The notes beneath the pieces are model-generated. The model saw nothing but the letters and a program-made list of their open reading frames with translations, was not told the DNA's origin and made no database searches. Source: Acidobacteria bacterium RIFCSPLOWO2_12_FULL_68_19 (lineage in GTDB: Bacteria > Acidobacteriota > Vicinamibacteria > Vicinamibacterales > UBA2999). From it: a stretch of 64,000 nucleotides of DNA. Shown in pieces: positions 15,470 to 24,465 of this stretch (position 1 is its first letter; each line of letters starts with the position of its first letter). The stretch covers positions 137,556 to 201,555 of the forward strand of contig MELF01000017.1 in assembly GCA_001767525.1 (NCBI GenBank), given 5' to 3'. Position numbers and translations under genes: made by a program.

Positions 15470-17139
15470 TGGGTCGCCTCGAGACGCGGACGCGCGAACT
15501 GCTCGGTCGGGTGGTAGGCCGGCATGTCGACGAGATGAGCGATCCGCCAGCCGAGGTCGGCCAGCAACCGCATGTCGTTCACCGCCGCCCGGTAGTCCCA
15601 GGACGGCAGAATCTCGTCTCCAGGCTGGTGATAGCGCTTGGCCAAGTACTCCTCGTGCAGCCGCTTCGCCGCGGCCGGATCGGGGCCGATGAAATCCGCC
15701 GGATCGGCGAGCGACAGCGCCGGAATCCCGATCTTGGCCAGCGGAAAGTGATCGGAGCGGAAGAAATGGCCGCGTCCAGGCTCCGGATCCGGACCAACCA
15801 CGCGTCCGTGCTCGGCCGCCACCTGCGAGGCGAGAGCACCGAGCGTCGATCGATCCGCCCCGAGCAGCACGATGTCGCGGCTTGGTCCCGTCATGTTGAG
15901 CGAATCGATGTTGATGTCGGCCGCCCATGCGCCCGCGGGCAGTACCGGGTGCGCGGCGAAGTACTCGGCTCCAAGGAGCCCCGATTCCTCGGCCGTGGTG
16001 AAAACCACGTAAATCGACCGGAGCGGCCGGCTGCCGGCCCGCGCCAGCGCTGCTGCCACTTCGAGCGTGCCGGCCAGTCCCGACGCGTTGTCGGTGGCGC
16101 CGTTGTAGATGCGATCGGTGTCCGCCGGCTCGCCCGGCATCGGGTCGCGCAAGCCGAGGTGATCGTAGTGCGCCGTGTAGATGACACCCTGCGCCGGGTT
16201 CGTCCCGCGCAGCACGCCGATCACGTTCGGCGTCGTCTTCTGCTGGACGGTCTGCAGGATGGTGCCCGAGGCCTGGATGCCGAGGGGCACCGGCTTCGCG
16301 CCCCGCCGGTGCGCCGCACCGCGCAGCGAGTCGAGATCGCGGCCGGCGCGCCGGGCAATCTCCCGGGCGGCGCGGTCCGTCACCCAGGCTTTCAGCGCCA
16401 GGCGCGGGGCGCCCGGCACCGCCGGAATCGAGTACTGCGTCCCGCTCCACGACGACTGCACCACCTGCCACGGGTAGGTGGCGGACTCGTCGGTGTGAAT
16501 CAGAATCGCGCCCGTAGCGCCCTGCCGCGCCGCCTCTTCCAACTTGTAGGTCCAGCGGCCGTAGTACGTGAGTGCCGGACCGCCAAAGAGCTGCGGCTCT
16601 TCGGCCGAGGCCGGCGGGTCGTTCACCATGATGAGCGCGATGCGGCCGCGCATGTCGACGCCCGCGTAATCGTCCCACTGGTATTCGGGCGCCACGATGC
16701 CGTGGCCGACGAAGACGATCTCGCCGGCGGTCCGTACCTGCGGCTCCTGGACGTCGCTGAACGCCACGACATCCTGCAGGTAGGTGAACGGCGCGCCAGG
16801 GCCCGCGGCCAGGGTGAACGAAGGGTTCACCTCGGCTTCGACGATGGCCACATTCTGAAAATAGGTCCCCTCGCCGCCCGCCGGCTCGAACCCGAGCTGC
16901 GCGAGCTCGGTGGCCAGGTACAGCGCCGCGAGCTGCCCTCCGCGGGTCGAGGGTGCGCGCCCTTCGAGGAGATCGTCGGAAAGGAACCGCACACGTGCGG
17001 CAATCCGCTCGCCGCGAATCTCATCCAGAGCGGGCCCGGCGGCCGCGGCCGGGCGCGCCGGCCCCAGCCGGTTCTGGACCGCGAGCGCGCCCGCAATCAC
17101 GAGGGCAACGGCAGCTGCCAGCCAGATCGCTCTCCGCAT
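15466..17139 (-). CDS. Secreted M28-family metallopeptidase
   Basis: 557 aa from ATG 17139, starting with a signal peptide or anchor (MRRAIWLAAAVALVIAGALA). A PA domain lies at residues ~130-240 (GRIALIMVNDPP...GATGAILIHT) and the M28 zinc peptidase domain after it: YTAHYDHLG, YNGATDNASGLAG, FTTAEESGLLGAEYF, DINIDSLN and FFRSDHFPLAKIGIPAL hold the two-zinc ligands and catalytic Glu. Probably a periplasmic or extracellular aminopeptidase. The start is supported by TATACT six bases before the ATG with no SD. The reported longer ORF fuses it with a remnant kinase frame and is not a real fusion. Confidence 0.9.
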   Translation of the reverse strand: MRRAIWLAAAVALVIAGALAVQNRLGPARPAAAAGPALDEIRGERIAARVRFLSDDLLEGRAPSTRGGQLAALYLATELAQLGFEPAGGEGTYFQNVAIVEAEVNPSFTLAAGPGAPFTYLQDVVAFSDVQEPQVRTAGEIVFVGHGIVAPEYQWDDYAGVDMRGRIALIMVNDPPASAEEPQLFGGPALTYYGRWTYKLEEAARQGATGAILIHTDESATYPWQVVQSSWSGTQYSIPAVPGAPRLALKAWVTDRAAREIARRAGRDLDSLRGAAHRRGAKPVPLGIQASGTILQTVQQKTTPNVIGVLRGTNPAQGVIYTAHYDHLGLRDPMPGEPADTDRIYNGATDNASGLAGTLEVAAALARAGSRPLRSIYVVFTTAEESGLLGAEYFAAHPVLPAGAWAADINIDSLNMTGPSRDIVLLGADRSTLGALASQVAAEHGRVVGPDPEPGRGHFFRSDHFPLAKIGIPALSLADPADFIGPDPAAAKRLHEEYLAKRYHQPGDEILPSWDYRAAVNDMRLLADLGWRIAHLVDMPAYHPTEQFARPRLEATH

Positions 17140-17145
17140 CGGGCC

Positions 17146-17151
17146 AGTATA
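17146..17151 (-). promoter_or_regulatory. -10 box six bases before the M28 peptidase start
   Basis: On the minus strand TATACT is followed by GGCCCG and ATG. Same TANNNT-N6-ATG arrangement as at 7538, 14471 and 17505. Confidence 0.45.
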
Positions 17152-17228
17152 GGGCAGCCGTTCGAGGCGTTCGGATCGTTCGGTTCGAGGTGCCGGGTTC
17201 AGGGGGCCGGGACGAGTCGCTTCATCTC

Positions 17229-17440
17229 TCGGATGGTTCAGCGCCGCGAGCGTCCTGGCTTCGCGCTCGAATCGCGCGATCCGTTCCTGGTCGTGTGCGA
17301 CCGTGGCGGGCAGGATCTTGATCGCCACGTCGCGCCCCGAGCTTCGTGTCGCGTGCCCGGTAGACCTCGCCCATGCCGCCGGCGCCGAGGACGGACTGAA
17401 TCTCGTAAACACCGAAGCGAGTTCCGACCGCGAGAGACAT
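17229..17440 (-). pseudogene. N-terminal remnant of a Ser/Thr protein kinase, frameshifted and truncated
   Basis: From ATG 17440 one frame reads [19 protein letters not shown] then [16 protein letters not shown], a clear kinase glycine-rich loop. After this the sequence jumps to another frame, reading [36 protein letters not shown], which contains the VAIK lysine and start of helix C. A one-base expansion of the C run at 17335-17338 (GGGG instead of GGG on the coding strand) explains the shift. After LNHP the similarity stops, so the catalytic loop and the rest are missing. It sits directly upstream of the M28 gene. Non-functional as a kinase. Confidence 0.8.
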
Positions 17441-17487
17441 CCTTGGAGGGCGGATTGCCGCGCAATTGTAGCTGGGATTATTCAAAC

Positions 17488-17510
17488 AAGGACTATATCC
17501 TTGCTACAGT
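17488..17510 (+). promoter_or_regulatory. Palindrome and -10 box of the AbrB-PIN pair
   Basis: AAGGACTATATCCTT (17488-17502) is a near-perfect inverted repeat that could be the operator for the AbrB-like protein. TACAGT (17505-17510) lies six bases before the ATG at 17517, and TTCAAA (17481-17486) lies 18 bases upstream of it as a possible -35. AAGGA at 17511 is too close to the ATG to act as a normal ribosome site. Confidence 0.45.
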
Positions 17511-17516
17511 AAGGAC

Positions 17517-17804
17517 ATGGCAAAGGTAACCAGCAAGCTGCAGGTGACCGTCCCCAAGGCGATTGCTGAACAATTCGACATCCGCCCCGGCAGCGATATC
17601 ACGTGGGTACCGGCCGGCGACTCTATTCGGATCGTTCCGCCCGGACGACGGCGGTGGCGGCTGAGCCGCGAGGCGCGGATCGAGTTGTTCGACGAGGCGA
17701 GCCGCCGCCAGCACAAACGCGACGCCGCCCGCCCCTCCTCGAAACCGCCGGGCGACCGGGCGTGGACACGCGACGAGCTGTACGGTCGTGGCCGCGCTCG
17801 TTGA
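17517..17804 (+). CDS. AbrB/MazE-family antitoxin
   Basis: 95 aa. The N-terminal swapped-hairpin domain is clear: KVTSKLQVTVPKAIAEQFDIRPGSDITWVPAGDSIRIVP. The basic C-terminal part (RRRWRLSREARIELFDEASRRQHKRD) is probably the toxin-binding segment. Overlaps the following PIN toxin gene by 17 bases, so the two are translated together. Predicted to repress its own promoter through the palindrome just upstream. Confidence 0.88.
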   Translation: MAKVTSKLQVTVPKAIAEQFDIRPGSDITWVPAGDSIRIVPPGRRRWRLSREARIELFDEASRRQHKRDAARPSSKPPGDRAWTRDELYGRGRAR

Positions 17805-18225
17805 CACCAATATCCTCGTGTACCGGTTCGACGGCCGGTTTCCGGACAAGCAGCAAATCGCCACTGCGCTCCTTCGCCAGGGAATCGAGGAGGATTCGGT
17901 GCGCCTTCCGCACCAGGCGCTCATCGAGTTCGTCTCGGTGGTGACGCGGCCGCTCGACGACGGGCGCCCGCTGCTCCCGCTGGAAGCCGCCTACCGCGAA
18001 GCGGAGGAGCTGCTCAGCCAGTTCGAGCTGCTCTATCCCACCGAGGATGTCGTCCGGATGGCGATGCGCGGTGCGGCGGCGTATCAGCTCTCCTGGTTCG
18101 ACGCGCACCTGTGGGCGTATGCGGAACATTACGGGCTGAACGAATTGATCTCGGAGGACTTTCAGCACGGCCGTCTGTACGGCACCGTCCGCGCCAGGAA
18201 TCCGTTTGTCACCTCCGGCCGGTGA
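17788..18225 (+). CDS. PIN-domain toxin (VapC-like)
   Basis: 145 aa, GTG start at 17788 inside the end of the antitoxin gene. PIN acidic residues: ALVDTNILVYRFD, ALIEFVSVV, SWFDAHLWAYAE and ELISEDFQHG. The pattern is of the PIN subgroup often paired with AbrB-type antitoxins. Predicted Mg-dependent ribonuclease. It is not closely similar to the other PIN toxin in this window, so the two modules were probably acquired independently. Confidence 0.88.
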   Translation: MAALVDTNILVYRFDGRFPDKQQIATALLRQGIEEDSVRLPHQALIEFVSVVTRPLDDGRPLLPLEAAYREAEELLSQFELLYPTEDVVRMAMRGAAAYQLSWFDAHLWAYAEHYGLNELISEDFQHGRLYGTVRARNPFVTSGR

Positions 18226-18302
18226 CGGCCGAGGGATTGGGATCGAGCAATTCGCTCCGGGTCCTGGGCGGCCGCGCCGGGGCGTGATAGAGGAGTGCGT
18301 CG

Positions 18303-19304
18303 ATGAAGGCAGTTGTCCTCCGTGCGCTCGGCGAACCTGAAGTCCTCCGGATTGAGGAGGCGCCCGATCCGCAGCCGGAGCGGGGCGAAGCGGTGGTCAG
18401 GCTGCGGGCGGCGGCGCTCAATCACCGGGACGTCTGGATCCGCACGGGACGCTACGCCGGCATCACGCTGCCGGTCATCCTCGGCTCCGACGGCGCCGGC
18501 GAAGTCGTTGAAACGGGCGCGGACGTGGATCCCGCGTGGCGCGGACGCGCGGTCGTGATCGACCCGACGTTCAACTGGGGCGACGACGAGCGCGCGCAGG
18601 GTCCGGCCTTTCAGATTCTCGGCCTGCCCGGCGATGGCACGTACGCGGACCTCGTCCGGGTCCCCGCCGACGCGCTGCACGACAAGCCTCCCCATCTCTC
18701 CTTCGAGGAGGCGGCGGCCGTGCCGCTGGCGTCCGTCACGGCGTACCGCGCGCTCGTCACCCGCGGGCGGATTGCGGCCGGTGAGACCGTCGTCGTCACC
18801 GGGATCGGCGGCGGCGTCGCGACGTGCGCCCTGCTCATCGGCGCCCGTCTGGGCGCCAAGGTGTACGTGACGTCGGGAAGCGACGCGAAGCTCGACACGG
18901 CGCGCCGGCACGGCGCCGCCGGCGGCGTCAGCTACCACGACCCGGAATGGCCGAAAGCTCTCGTCGCGCAGATCGGCGGTCGGCCCGACGTGGTCGTCGA
19001 CGGCGCCGGCGGCGACACCTTCAACAAGGCGCTCGACCTGGTCACACCCGGCGGCCGCGTCGTCTCGTACGGCGCGACGCTCGGGCCCGTCCAGAACCTG
19101 GAGGTGCGGCGCATCTTCTGGAAGCAGCTGAACGTGCTGGGCAGCACGATGGGCACCCGGCGCGATTTCGCCGCGATGCTCCGGCTCTACGCCGACGGCC
19201 TGCGGCCGATTGTCGACACGGTGCTGCCGCTCGACCAGGCGGCGCAGGCGCATCGCCGGATGGAAGAAGGACGGCAGTTCGGGAAGATCGTCCTGAGGAT
19301 CTGA
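18303..19304 (+). CDS. MDR-family zinc-binding-dehydrogenase-like / quinone oxidoreductase-like protein
   Basis: 333 aa medium-chain dehydrogenase/reductase. GroES-like N terminus (AALNHRDVWIRTGRYAG, VILGSDGAGEVVETG) and Rossmann domain (VVTGIGGGVATCALLIGARLGAKVYVTSGS). The usual structural-zinc cysteines are absent, which favours the zinc-independent quinone-oxidoreductase-like or alkyl/enoyl-reductase branch. NAD(P)H substrate unknown. SD GAGGAG lies seven bases before the ATG. Convergent with the TonB receptor gene. Confidence 0.82.
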   Translation: MKAVVLRALGEPEVLRIEEAPDPQPERGEAVVRLRAAALNHRDVWIRTGRYAGITLPVILGSDGAGEVVETGADVDPAWRGRAVVIDPTFNWGDDERAQGPAFQILGLPGDGTYADLVRVPADALHDKPPHLSFEEAAAVPLASVTAYRALVTRGRIAAGETVVVTGIGGGVATCALLIGARLGAKVYVTSGSDAKLDTARRHGAAGGVSYHDPEWPKALVAQIGGRPDVVVDGAGGDTFNKALDLVTPGGRVVSYGATLGPVQNLEVRRIFWKQLNVLGSTMGTRRDFAAMLRLYADGLRPIVDTVLPLDQAAQAHRRMEEGRQFGKIVLRI

Positions 19305-19348
19305 GAAAGACGCCCCACGGAACACCGAGGCACCGAGAAATCTCCTTT

Positions 19349-22336
19349 CTAGAATTGCGTGCGGAAGCCGAGCTGCAGCACCCGCGGCGCGTAGGCGATG
19401 TTGGTATGCGGGTTCGGCCGTCCGAACCGGGCGTTCTGCTCGTTGCGCACGTACGTCTCGTAGTTGGCGCGGTCGAACAGATTGAACACCTCGGCGATGC
19501 CGTCGATGCTCACGCGGCTGCCCAGTCGAAATCGACGCTGCACGCGCAGGTCGACGCGGTGCATCGACTTCCTGTCCAGGCTCCTGCGGGCGATCAGGGT
19601 GCCGTCCCGGCGAAGCCGGCTGTCGGCCTCCTGCAGGCCGACCTTGCCGCGTACATCCACGCCGGCCTGTGGAGTCTCCCAACCCTCATCGCCGTACACG
19701 TAGAGGCCGCTCAGTTGGAACCCGTATCCGGCGTCCCAGATGCCATTGAACGTGGCGCGATGGCGCTGGCTCGTGCCGGTGCCGTCGCCGTCCTCGGCGA
19801 GGTACCAGTCGTTCTCCGCGATGTCCGGCGCCAGGGTCACGGGCACGTCACACGTGAAACCAGTGGCCGCGGTCCACGTCATCGGGTTGCCGCACCCGGG
19901 ATTGAGCGGCAACTGGTCGAAGTTCCATTGGGCGCCGAGCGAGTAGGTCGCCGACGCCTGCCACCGGTTGCTCATGCGCTTGGTGAGTCCCACCTGGAGC
20001 GCGTGGTACCGCTGGTCCCGATCGGCGCGGTTGATGCTGAGATTGCCCCAGTCCGGATACGGCCTGCGGCTGATGTCGTTGAACGGAAAGTTGGCGCCCG
20101 TCGCCGGGTCGAACGACAGATTGATGTTGCGCGACACGATGATGTCCTGGTTCCCCGTGTACACCCAGTCGGCCTCGACGGCCATCATGCTGGTCAGCTG
20201 TCGCTGGACGCCGAGAGACGCCTGATGGCTGAAGGGCGACTTCAGATCGGGTGCCACGAAGTTCAGCTGCAGCGTGGGACGCAGGCACCCCGTCCGCCGT
20301 TCGACCGAGCAGAGGAGACGGGCAGCCTGTTCGTAGGTTGGCGCAGGCCCGTTGAACGGATTGGCGGCGAAATCGGGCCGCCCGTCGTTCAGAATCTGCG
20401 GCGTGATCTGCTGGACATTGCGCAGCGTGAAGATGGCAGGCTGGCCGGTCATCTCGGCGTAGTACATGCCGTACCCGCCGCGCAGCACCGTCCGCTCGAT
20501 GAGCGAATAGGCGAACCCCAGCCGTGGTCCCCAGTTGTTCGTGTCGTCCGGGCGGCCCGCCTCGATGAACGGCGGGTACGATACCCAGTTGACGAACGCG
20601 CCGATGGACAGGTCGTGGCGCAGTCCGAGGTTCAGGGTGAGGCGCGGCGTCACGGCCCAGTTGTCCTGAAACCAGGATGCGTAGACGTGGCGCGGAGCGT
20701 ACTCGGTGAATCCGGAGTTCCCGGACGGCCGCGAGTACGGTGAGCTGTCCATCGCGATCGCCCGCTGATAGAAGCGCGTGATCGGCGACAGCGGCGCCAG
20801 ATTCCACGTCGAGACGTCCCACACGTCCCCGATGAGAGCCTCGATATTGGCGGGGACCGGGCCGCCTCGCATGTCGAATTGCCCCATGCACTGGTTGCAG
20901 ACGTCCTCGAACGTGAAGTGGTACATGTACTCGCCGCCGATGCGCAGGTCGTGGCGGCCGCCCCGGTTGAACGAGAGGCTGAGGTCGTCGCGAGCCGTGT
21001 AGAAATCCTCGCCAATGTCCTGCGGCGTGATCGCGTGCGTCTGTCCGAGCGTGAACCCGTTCATCAGGATGTTCGGCGCGCCGATCCCTGGAGTCATGCC
21101 CGGCAGCGTGTTCGAGTTCCTGACGTGCGCGTACTGATTCCAGTGGAACATGCTGTGGCCGCCCTTGACTTCGTTGACGGCCCGGTTCCCGAGCACCTGC
21201 GTCCAGGTCGCCAGCACCTGCTCGCTGCGCCGGTTCGTCCCGATTGCCGACGCCATCGTCCGATCGGACCCCCCGGTATAGCGCGAGTCGTAGGGGATCC
21301 GGTTGTCGTACCGCGACAGACGCACCGACAGGCGGTTCTGCGGCGAGAACTGGTAGTCGACGCGGCCGAGCTGTTTGTACTCCTTGCGCGTACCGATCAG
21401 GCTGCCGTTGAACTTGGGGTACGGCGTCGTGTAGGTGAACGTCTGCGGCTCCCGCTCGTACTCGAAACTGCCGAAGAAGTGGAACCGGTCCTTCCGGATC
21501 GGGCCGCCAAACGTCGTGCTGATCTGCTGGTTGGAGTACGGCAGGACCCGTCCAACGACGTGATCGGCCGCATTGAACCGGTCGCTGCGGAAGTAGCCCG
21601 AAAAGGTGCCCGCGTACTGGTTCGTCCCCGACTTCGTCACCGCGTTCACCTGCACGCCCATCGACCGCCCCTGGCTGGCGTCGAACCGGTTGGCGACGAA
21701 CTCGAATTCGCCGATCGCGTCACGGCTGTAGCGCGGCTGGCCGAAGCCGAGCGCCACCATGTTGGTGACTTGCTGGCCGTCGAGGTTCATCTGGACGCCG
21801 ACGCTCGAGACCTCCGACGTGACGGGAACCTCCCGCACCGCGTTCACGCGGCTGCCGGGCGCCAGCATCGTCAGGTTCATCCAGTTGCGCCCCTGGACCG
21901 GGAGCTCCTGCATCTGCCGGGGGTCGATGTTGCCGGACACCCGCGACCGGGTGACGTCGACGAGCGGCGCCTCCGCGGTGACGGTCACCGTCTCCTGCAG
22001 CGCCGCCGGCTGCATCTCGATGTTGACGACGACCTGCTGCCCCACGAGCACTTCCACGCCGGCTCGTGTGACGGTCGCGAATCCGGACAGATCCGCCGAG
22101 ATACGGTAGAGGCCGACGCGGACGGCCAGCCGATACCCGCCGGCCTCGTCGGTGACCGCCTCGAAGCTGTTGCCGGTCGCCTCGTGAACGGCGCGAACGA
22201 CGACGCCCGGCAGGACGCCGCCGGTGGTATCTCTCACGGCGCCGCTGAGCACCGCCTCCTGTTGCGCAAAGCTCGCGACGGGAACGACGAACGCGGCCAC
22301 GAGCACGACGAACAGACGAACGAAAGGCTGTTTCAT
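19349..22336 (-). CDS. TonB-dependent receptor with carboxypeptidase regulatory-like domain (1)
   Basis: 995 aa outer-membrane protein. Signal peptide MKQPFVRLFVVLVAAFVVPVASFA; residues ~26-105 form a carboxypeptidase-regulatory-like beta-sandwich (VLSGAVRDTTGGVLPGVVV); a plug domain follows (PVQGRNWMNLTMLAPG...FEFVANRFDASQGRSMG) and then a long beta-barrel ending in YAPRVLQLGFRTQF with terminal Phe. This Oar-like architecture is expanded in Acidobacteriota. ATG 22336 is chosen because GGAG lies six bases upstream; an ATG at 22360 would overlap the acs stop. Downstream of acs on the same strand, so perhaps it takes up a molecule feeding acetate metabolism. The large 1648-aa ORF is an artefact of reading on upstream. 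Confidence 0.92.
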   Translation of the reverse strand: MKQPFVRLFVVLVAAFVVPVASFAQQEAVLSGAVRDTTGGVLPGVVVRAVHEATGNSFEAVTDEAGGYRLAVRVGLYRISADLSGFATVTRAGVEVLVGQQVVVNIEMQPAALQETVTVTAEAPLVDVTRSRVSGNIDPRQMQELPVQGRNWMNLTMLAPGSRVNAVREVPVTSEVSSVGVQMNLDGQQVTNMVALGFGQPRYSRDAIGEFEFVANRFDASQGRSMGVQVNAVTKSGTNQYAGTFSGYFRSDRFNAADHVVGRVLPYSNQQISTTFGGPIRKDRFHFFGSFEYEREPQTFTYTTPYPKFNGSLIGTRKEYKQLGRVDYQFSPQNRLSVRLSRYDNRIPYDSRYTGGSDRTMASAIGTNRRSEQVLATWTQVLGNRAVNEVKGGHSMFHWNQYAHVRNSNTLPGMTPGIGAPNILMNGFTLGQTHAITPQDIGEDFYTARDDLSLSFNRGGRHDLRIGGEYMYHFTFEDVCNQCMGQFDMRGGPVPANIEALIGDVWDVSTWNLAPLSPITRFYQRAIAMDSSPYSRPSGNSGFTEYAPRHVYASWFQDNWAVTPRLTLNLGLRHDLSIGAFVNWVSYPPFIEAGRPDDTNNWGPRLGFAYSLIERTVLRGGYGMYYAEMTGQPAIFTLRNVQQITPQILNDGRPDFAANPFNGPAPTYEQAARLLCSVERRTGCLRPTLQLNFVAPDLKSPFSHQASLGVQRQLTSMMAVEADWVYTGNQDIIVSRNINLSFDPATGANFPFNDISRRPYPDWGNLSINRADRDQRYHALQVGLTKRMSNRWQASATYSLGAQWNFDQLPLNPGCGNPMTWTAATGFTCDVPVTLAPDIAENDWYLAEDGDGTGTSQRHRATFNGIWDAGYGFQLSGLYVYGDEGWETPQAGVDVRGKVGLQEADSRLRRDGTLIARRSLDRKSMHRVDLRVQRRFRLGSRVSIDGIAEVFNLFDRANYETYVRNEQNARFGRPNPHTNIAYAPRVLQLGFRTQF

Positions 22337-22356
22337 ATCCATCTCCGTTCTTCCGG

Positions 22357-24444
22357 TCATTCCTGTTCGCCGAAGCGCTTGACGTCCTCGGGGCCTTCCT
22401 GCAGCTCCACGGGGCCCTCGCCCTGCACCTGTTTGCGAATCTGCTCGACGATCTCCGGGTTGGCGAGCGTCGTGACGTCGCCGGTGTCCATCCGGTTGGA
22501 AATGGCCGCCAGGATCCGCCGCATGATCTTGCCGGACCGCGTCTTGGGCAGGTCCGGGACGATGTGCACCGATTTCGGCCGGGCGATCTTTCCGATGATC
22601 GTCTCCACCGTCGCAACGATGTGCTCGGACACCTGCCGGCTCTCGGCCACGCCCGGTTTGAGCGACACGTAGATCGTGGGCATGCGCCCTTTGATCTCGT
22701 CGACGACCGGCACCACGGCCGCCTCGGCGACCTGCGGCACGGTGAGGCACGCCGACTCGATTTCCTTCGTTCCGAGCCGGTGCCCCGCCACGTTGATCAC
22801 GTCGTCGACGCGGCCGAGGATGCGGTAGTAGCCGTCGGCAGCCCACACGGCGCCGTCGGCGGCGAAGTACGGCCAGTCGCGCCAGTCCTTGCTCTCCGGG
22901 TTCTTGCAGTACTTCGAGTAGTACTGGCGGACGAACCGCTCGTCGTCGTTGAGGATCGTCTGCATGATGCCCGGCCACGGGTTGCGGATGCCCAAATTGC
23001 CGGCGCGGCCGGAGCCCTTCGTCAGCTCCTTCCCGTTCTCGTCGTAGATGACGGGGAAGATGCCGAGCGCCGGCGGTCCGGCGCTGCCCGGCTTCATCGG
23101 ATCGAGCGCCGGCTTGGTCGTGATGAGGAATCCGCCGGTCTCGGTCTGCCACCACGTATCGACGATGACCGCCTCCCCTTTGCCGACGACCTCGTGGTAC
23201 CAGCGCCAGGCTTCCGGTTCGATCGGCTCGCCGACCGTCGTCATGTGCTTGAAGCGGTAGTGATACTTGAGCGGCTCGTTCGGCCCCGCCTTGCGCAGCA
23301 TCCGGATGGCCGTCGGCGACGTGTGGAAGATGTTCACGTCGAGCTGCTCGGCGATGCGCCAGGGCCGCCCGGCGTCCGGATAGCCTGGAACGCCCTCGTA
23401 GATCACCGACGTCGCCGCCAGCGAGAGCGGCCCGTAGACGATGTAGGAGTGGCCGGTGATCCAGCCGATATCGGCCATGCACCAGTAGACGTCCTCGGGA
23501 CGAAGGTCCTGGTAGTACTTCGCCGTCCCGGTGACGTAGGCGAGATAGCCGCCGGTGCGGTGCTGGCATCCCTTGGGCTTGCCGGTCGAGCCGCTCGTGT
23601 ACATGAGGAACAGGGGGTGCTCGGCGTCGAGCGACACCGGCGCGACCTTGGCGCGTCGGACGTTCTCGAGCAGGTCGTCCATGTAATGGTCGCGCCCTGG
23701 CACCATCGCGGTCTTCGACAGGTTCTCCCCGTGCCGCCGCCGCCACACGAGCACCTTGTCGACCCTCAGCCCCTCGGCCGCGGCGGTCCGCACCGCCAGG
23801 TCGGCGCTCGCCTTGTGGTCGACGAGCTTGCCGTTGCGCCAGTACGCGTCGGCGTAGATCATCACGCGGCTGCCCGAATCGGCCGCCCGGAGCCCGGCCG
23901 CCTCGCCGCTGAAGCCGCCGAACACGACCGAATGGACGATCCCGAGCCGCGCGCACGCCAGCATCGTGATTGGCAGCTCCAGGATCATCGGCATGTGGAT
24001 GGTGACCCGGTCGCCCGCCTCGAGGCCACAGAAGTCGCGCAGCACCGCCGCGGCTTCGTTCACGCGCGTGTACAGTTCCTGGTAGGTCAGCGCCCGAATC
24101 GGCTCCGTCTCGGATTCGGGCACGAAGATCAGCGCCGCCTTGTTCTTGTCTCTCGCCAGGTGCCGATCCACGCAGTTGTAGCAGGCGTTCAGCCTCCCGC
24201 CGACGAACCACTTCCAGAACGGCGGATGGCTCGTATCGAGCGTGGTGTGCCAGTAACGGTCCCATACGAGCAGGTCCGCGTACTCCCTGAAGCACTCGGG
24301 GAAGTGCTCTTCCGTGAAGCGCTCGAGAACAGCCGGATCGACCAGGTTCGCCTGTCCGATGAACCGCGCCGGCGGATGAACGTATTCCTCTTCCTTCCAG
24401 TGAACCGCAATTTCGCTCGCGTCGGTTCTCGCTACAGTGCTCAT
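22357..24444 (-). CDS. acs: Acetyl-coenzyme A synthetase
   Basis: 695 aa, slightly longer than E. coli Acs (652 aa). Motifs: N-terminal PPFWKWFVGGRLNACYNCVDRHL, AMP-binding YTSGSTGKPKGCQHRTGGYL (~280), the WCMADIGWITGHSYIVYGPL acetyl pocket with the conserved Trp, WWQTETGG, and the A10 catalytic lysine in PKTRSGKIMRRIL (~640) where acetylation usually controls activity. Makes acetyl-CoA from acetate, ATP and CoA. Followed on the same strand by the TonB receptor and preceded by the MFS carrier gene, with 21 bases between carrier stop and acs start, so carrier-acs-receptor is probably one operon. Confidence 0.95.
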   Translation of the reverse strand: MSTVARTDASEIAVHWKEEEYVHPPARFIGQANLVDPAVLERFTEEHFPECFREYADLLVWDRYWHTTLDTSHPPFWKWFVGGRLNACYNCVDRHLARDKNKAALIFVPESETEPIRALTYQELYTRVNEAAAVLRDFCGLEAGDRVTIHMPMILELPITMLACARLGIVHSVVFGGFSGEAAGLRAADSGSRVMIYADAYWRNGKLVDHKASADLAVRTAAAEGLRVDKVLVWRRRHGENLSKTAMVPGRDHYMDDLLENVRRAKVAPVSLDAEHPLFLMYTSGSTGKPKGCQHRTGGYLAYVTGTAKYYQDLRPEDVYWCMADIGWITGHSYIVYGPLSLAATSVIYEGVPGYPDAGRPWRIAEQLDVNIFHTSPTAIRMLRKAGPNEPLKYHYRFKHMTTVGEPIEPEAWRWYHEVVGKGEAVIVDTWWQTETGGFLITTKPALDPMKPGSAGPPALGIFPVIYDENGKELTKGSGRAGNLGIRNPWPGIMQTILNDDERFVRQYYSKYCKNPESKDWRDWPYFAADGAVWAADGYYRILGRVDDVINVAGHRLGTKEIESACLTVPQVAEAAVVPVVDEIKGRMPTIYVSLKPGVAESRQVSEHIVATVETIIGKIARPKSVHIVPDLPKTRSGKIMRRILAAISNRMDTGDVTTLANPEIVEQIRKQVQGEGPVELQEGPEDVKRFGEQE

Positions 24445-24465
24445 ATCTCCTGGTCTCCTAGGAAT

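Noticed and set aside
14510-16678. 722-aa minus ORF as a long dehydratase fusion
   Set aside because: Residues before the TTG at 15469 are an out-of-frame reading of the M28 peptidase gene and look like typical high-GC shadow text.
15466-17412. Kinase-M28 peptidase fusion
   Set aside because: The first ~60 residues are the frameshifted kinase remnant; the peptidase has its own signal peptide and -10 box at ATG 17139.
15397-17529. 710-aa plus ORF
   Set aside because: Antisense shadow of the M28 peptidase region; no domain recognised.
19349-24295. 1648-aa minus ORF joining acs and TonB receptor
   Set aside because: The N-terminal two-fifths is the acs gene read in the wrong frame; the receptor has its own start, signal peptide and SD.
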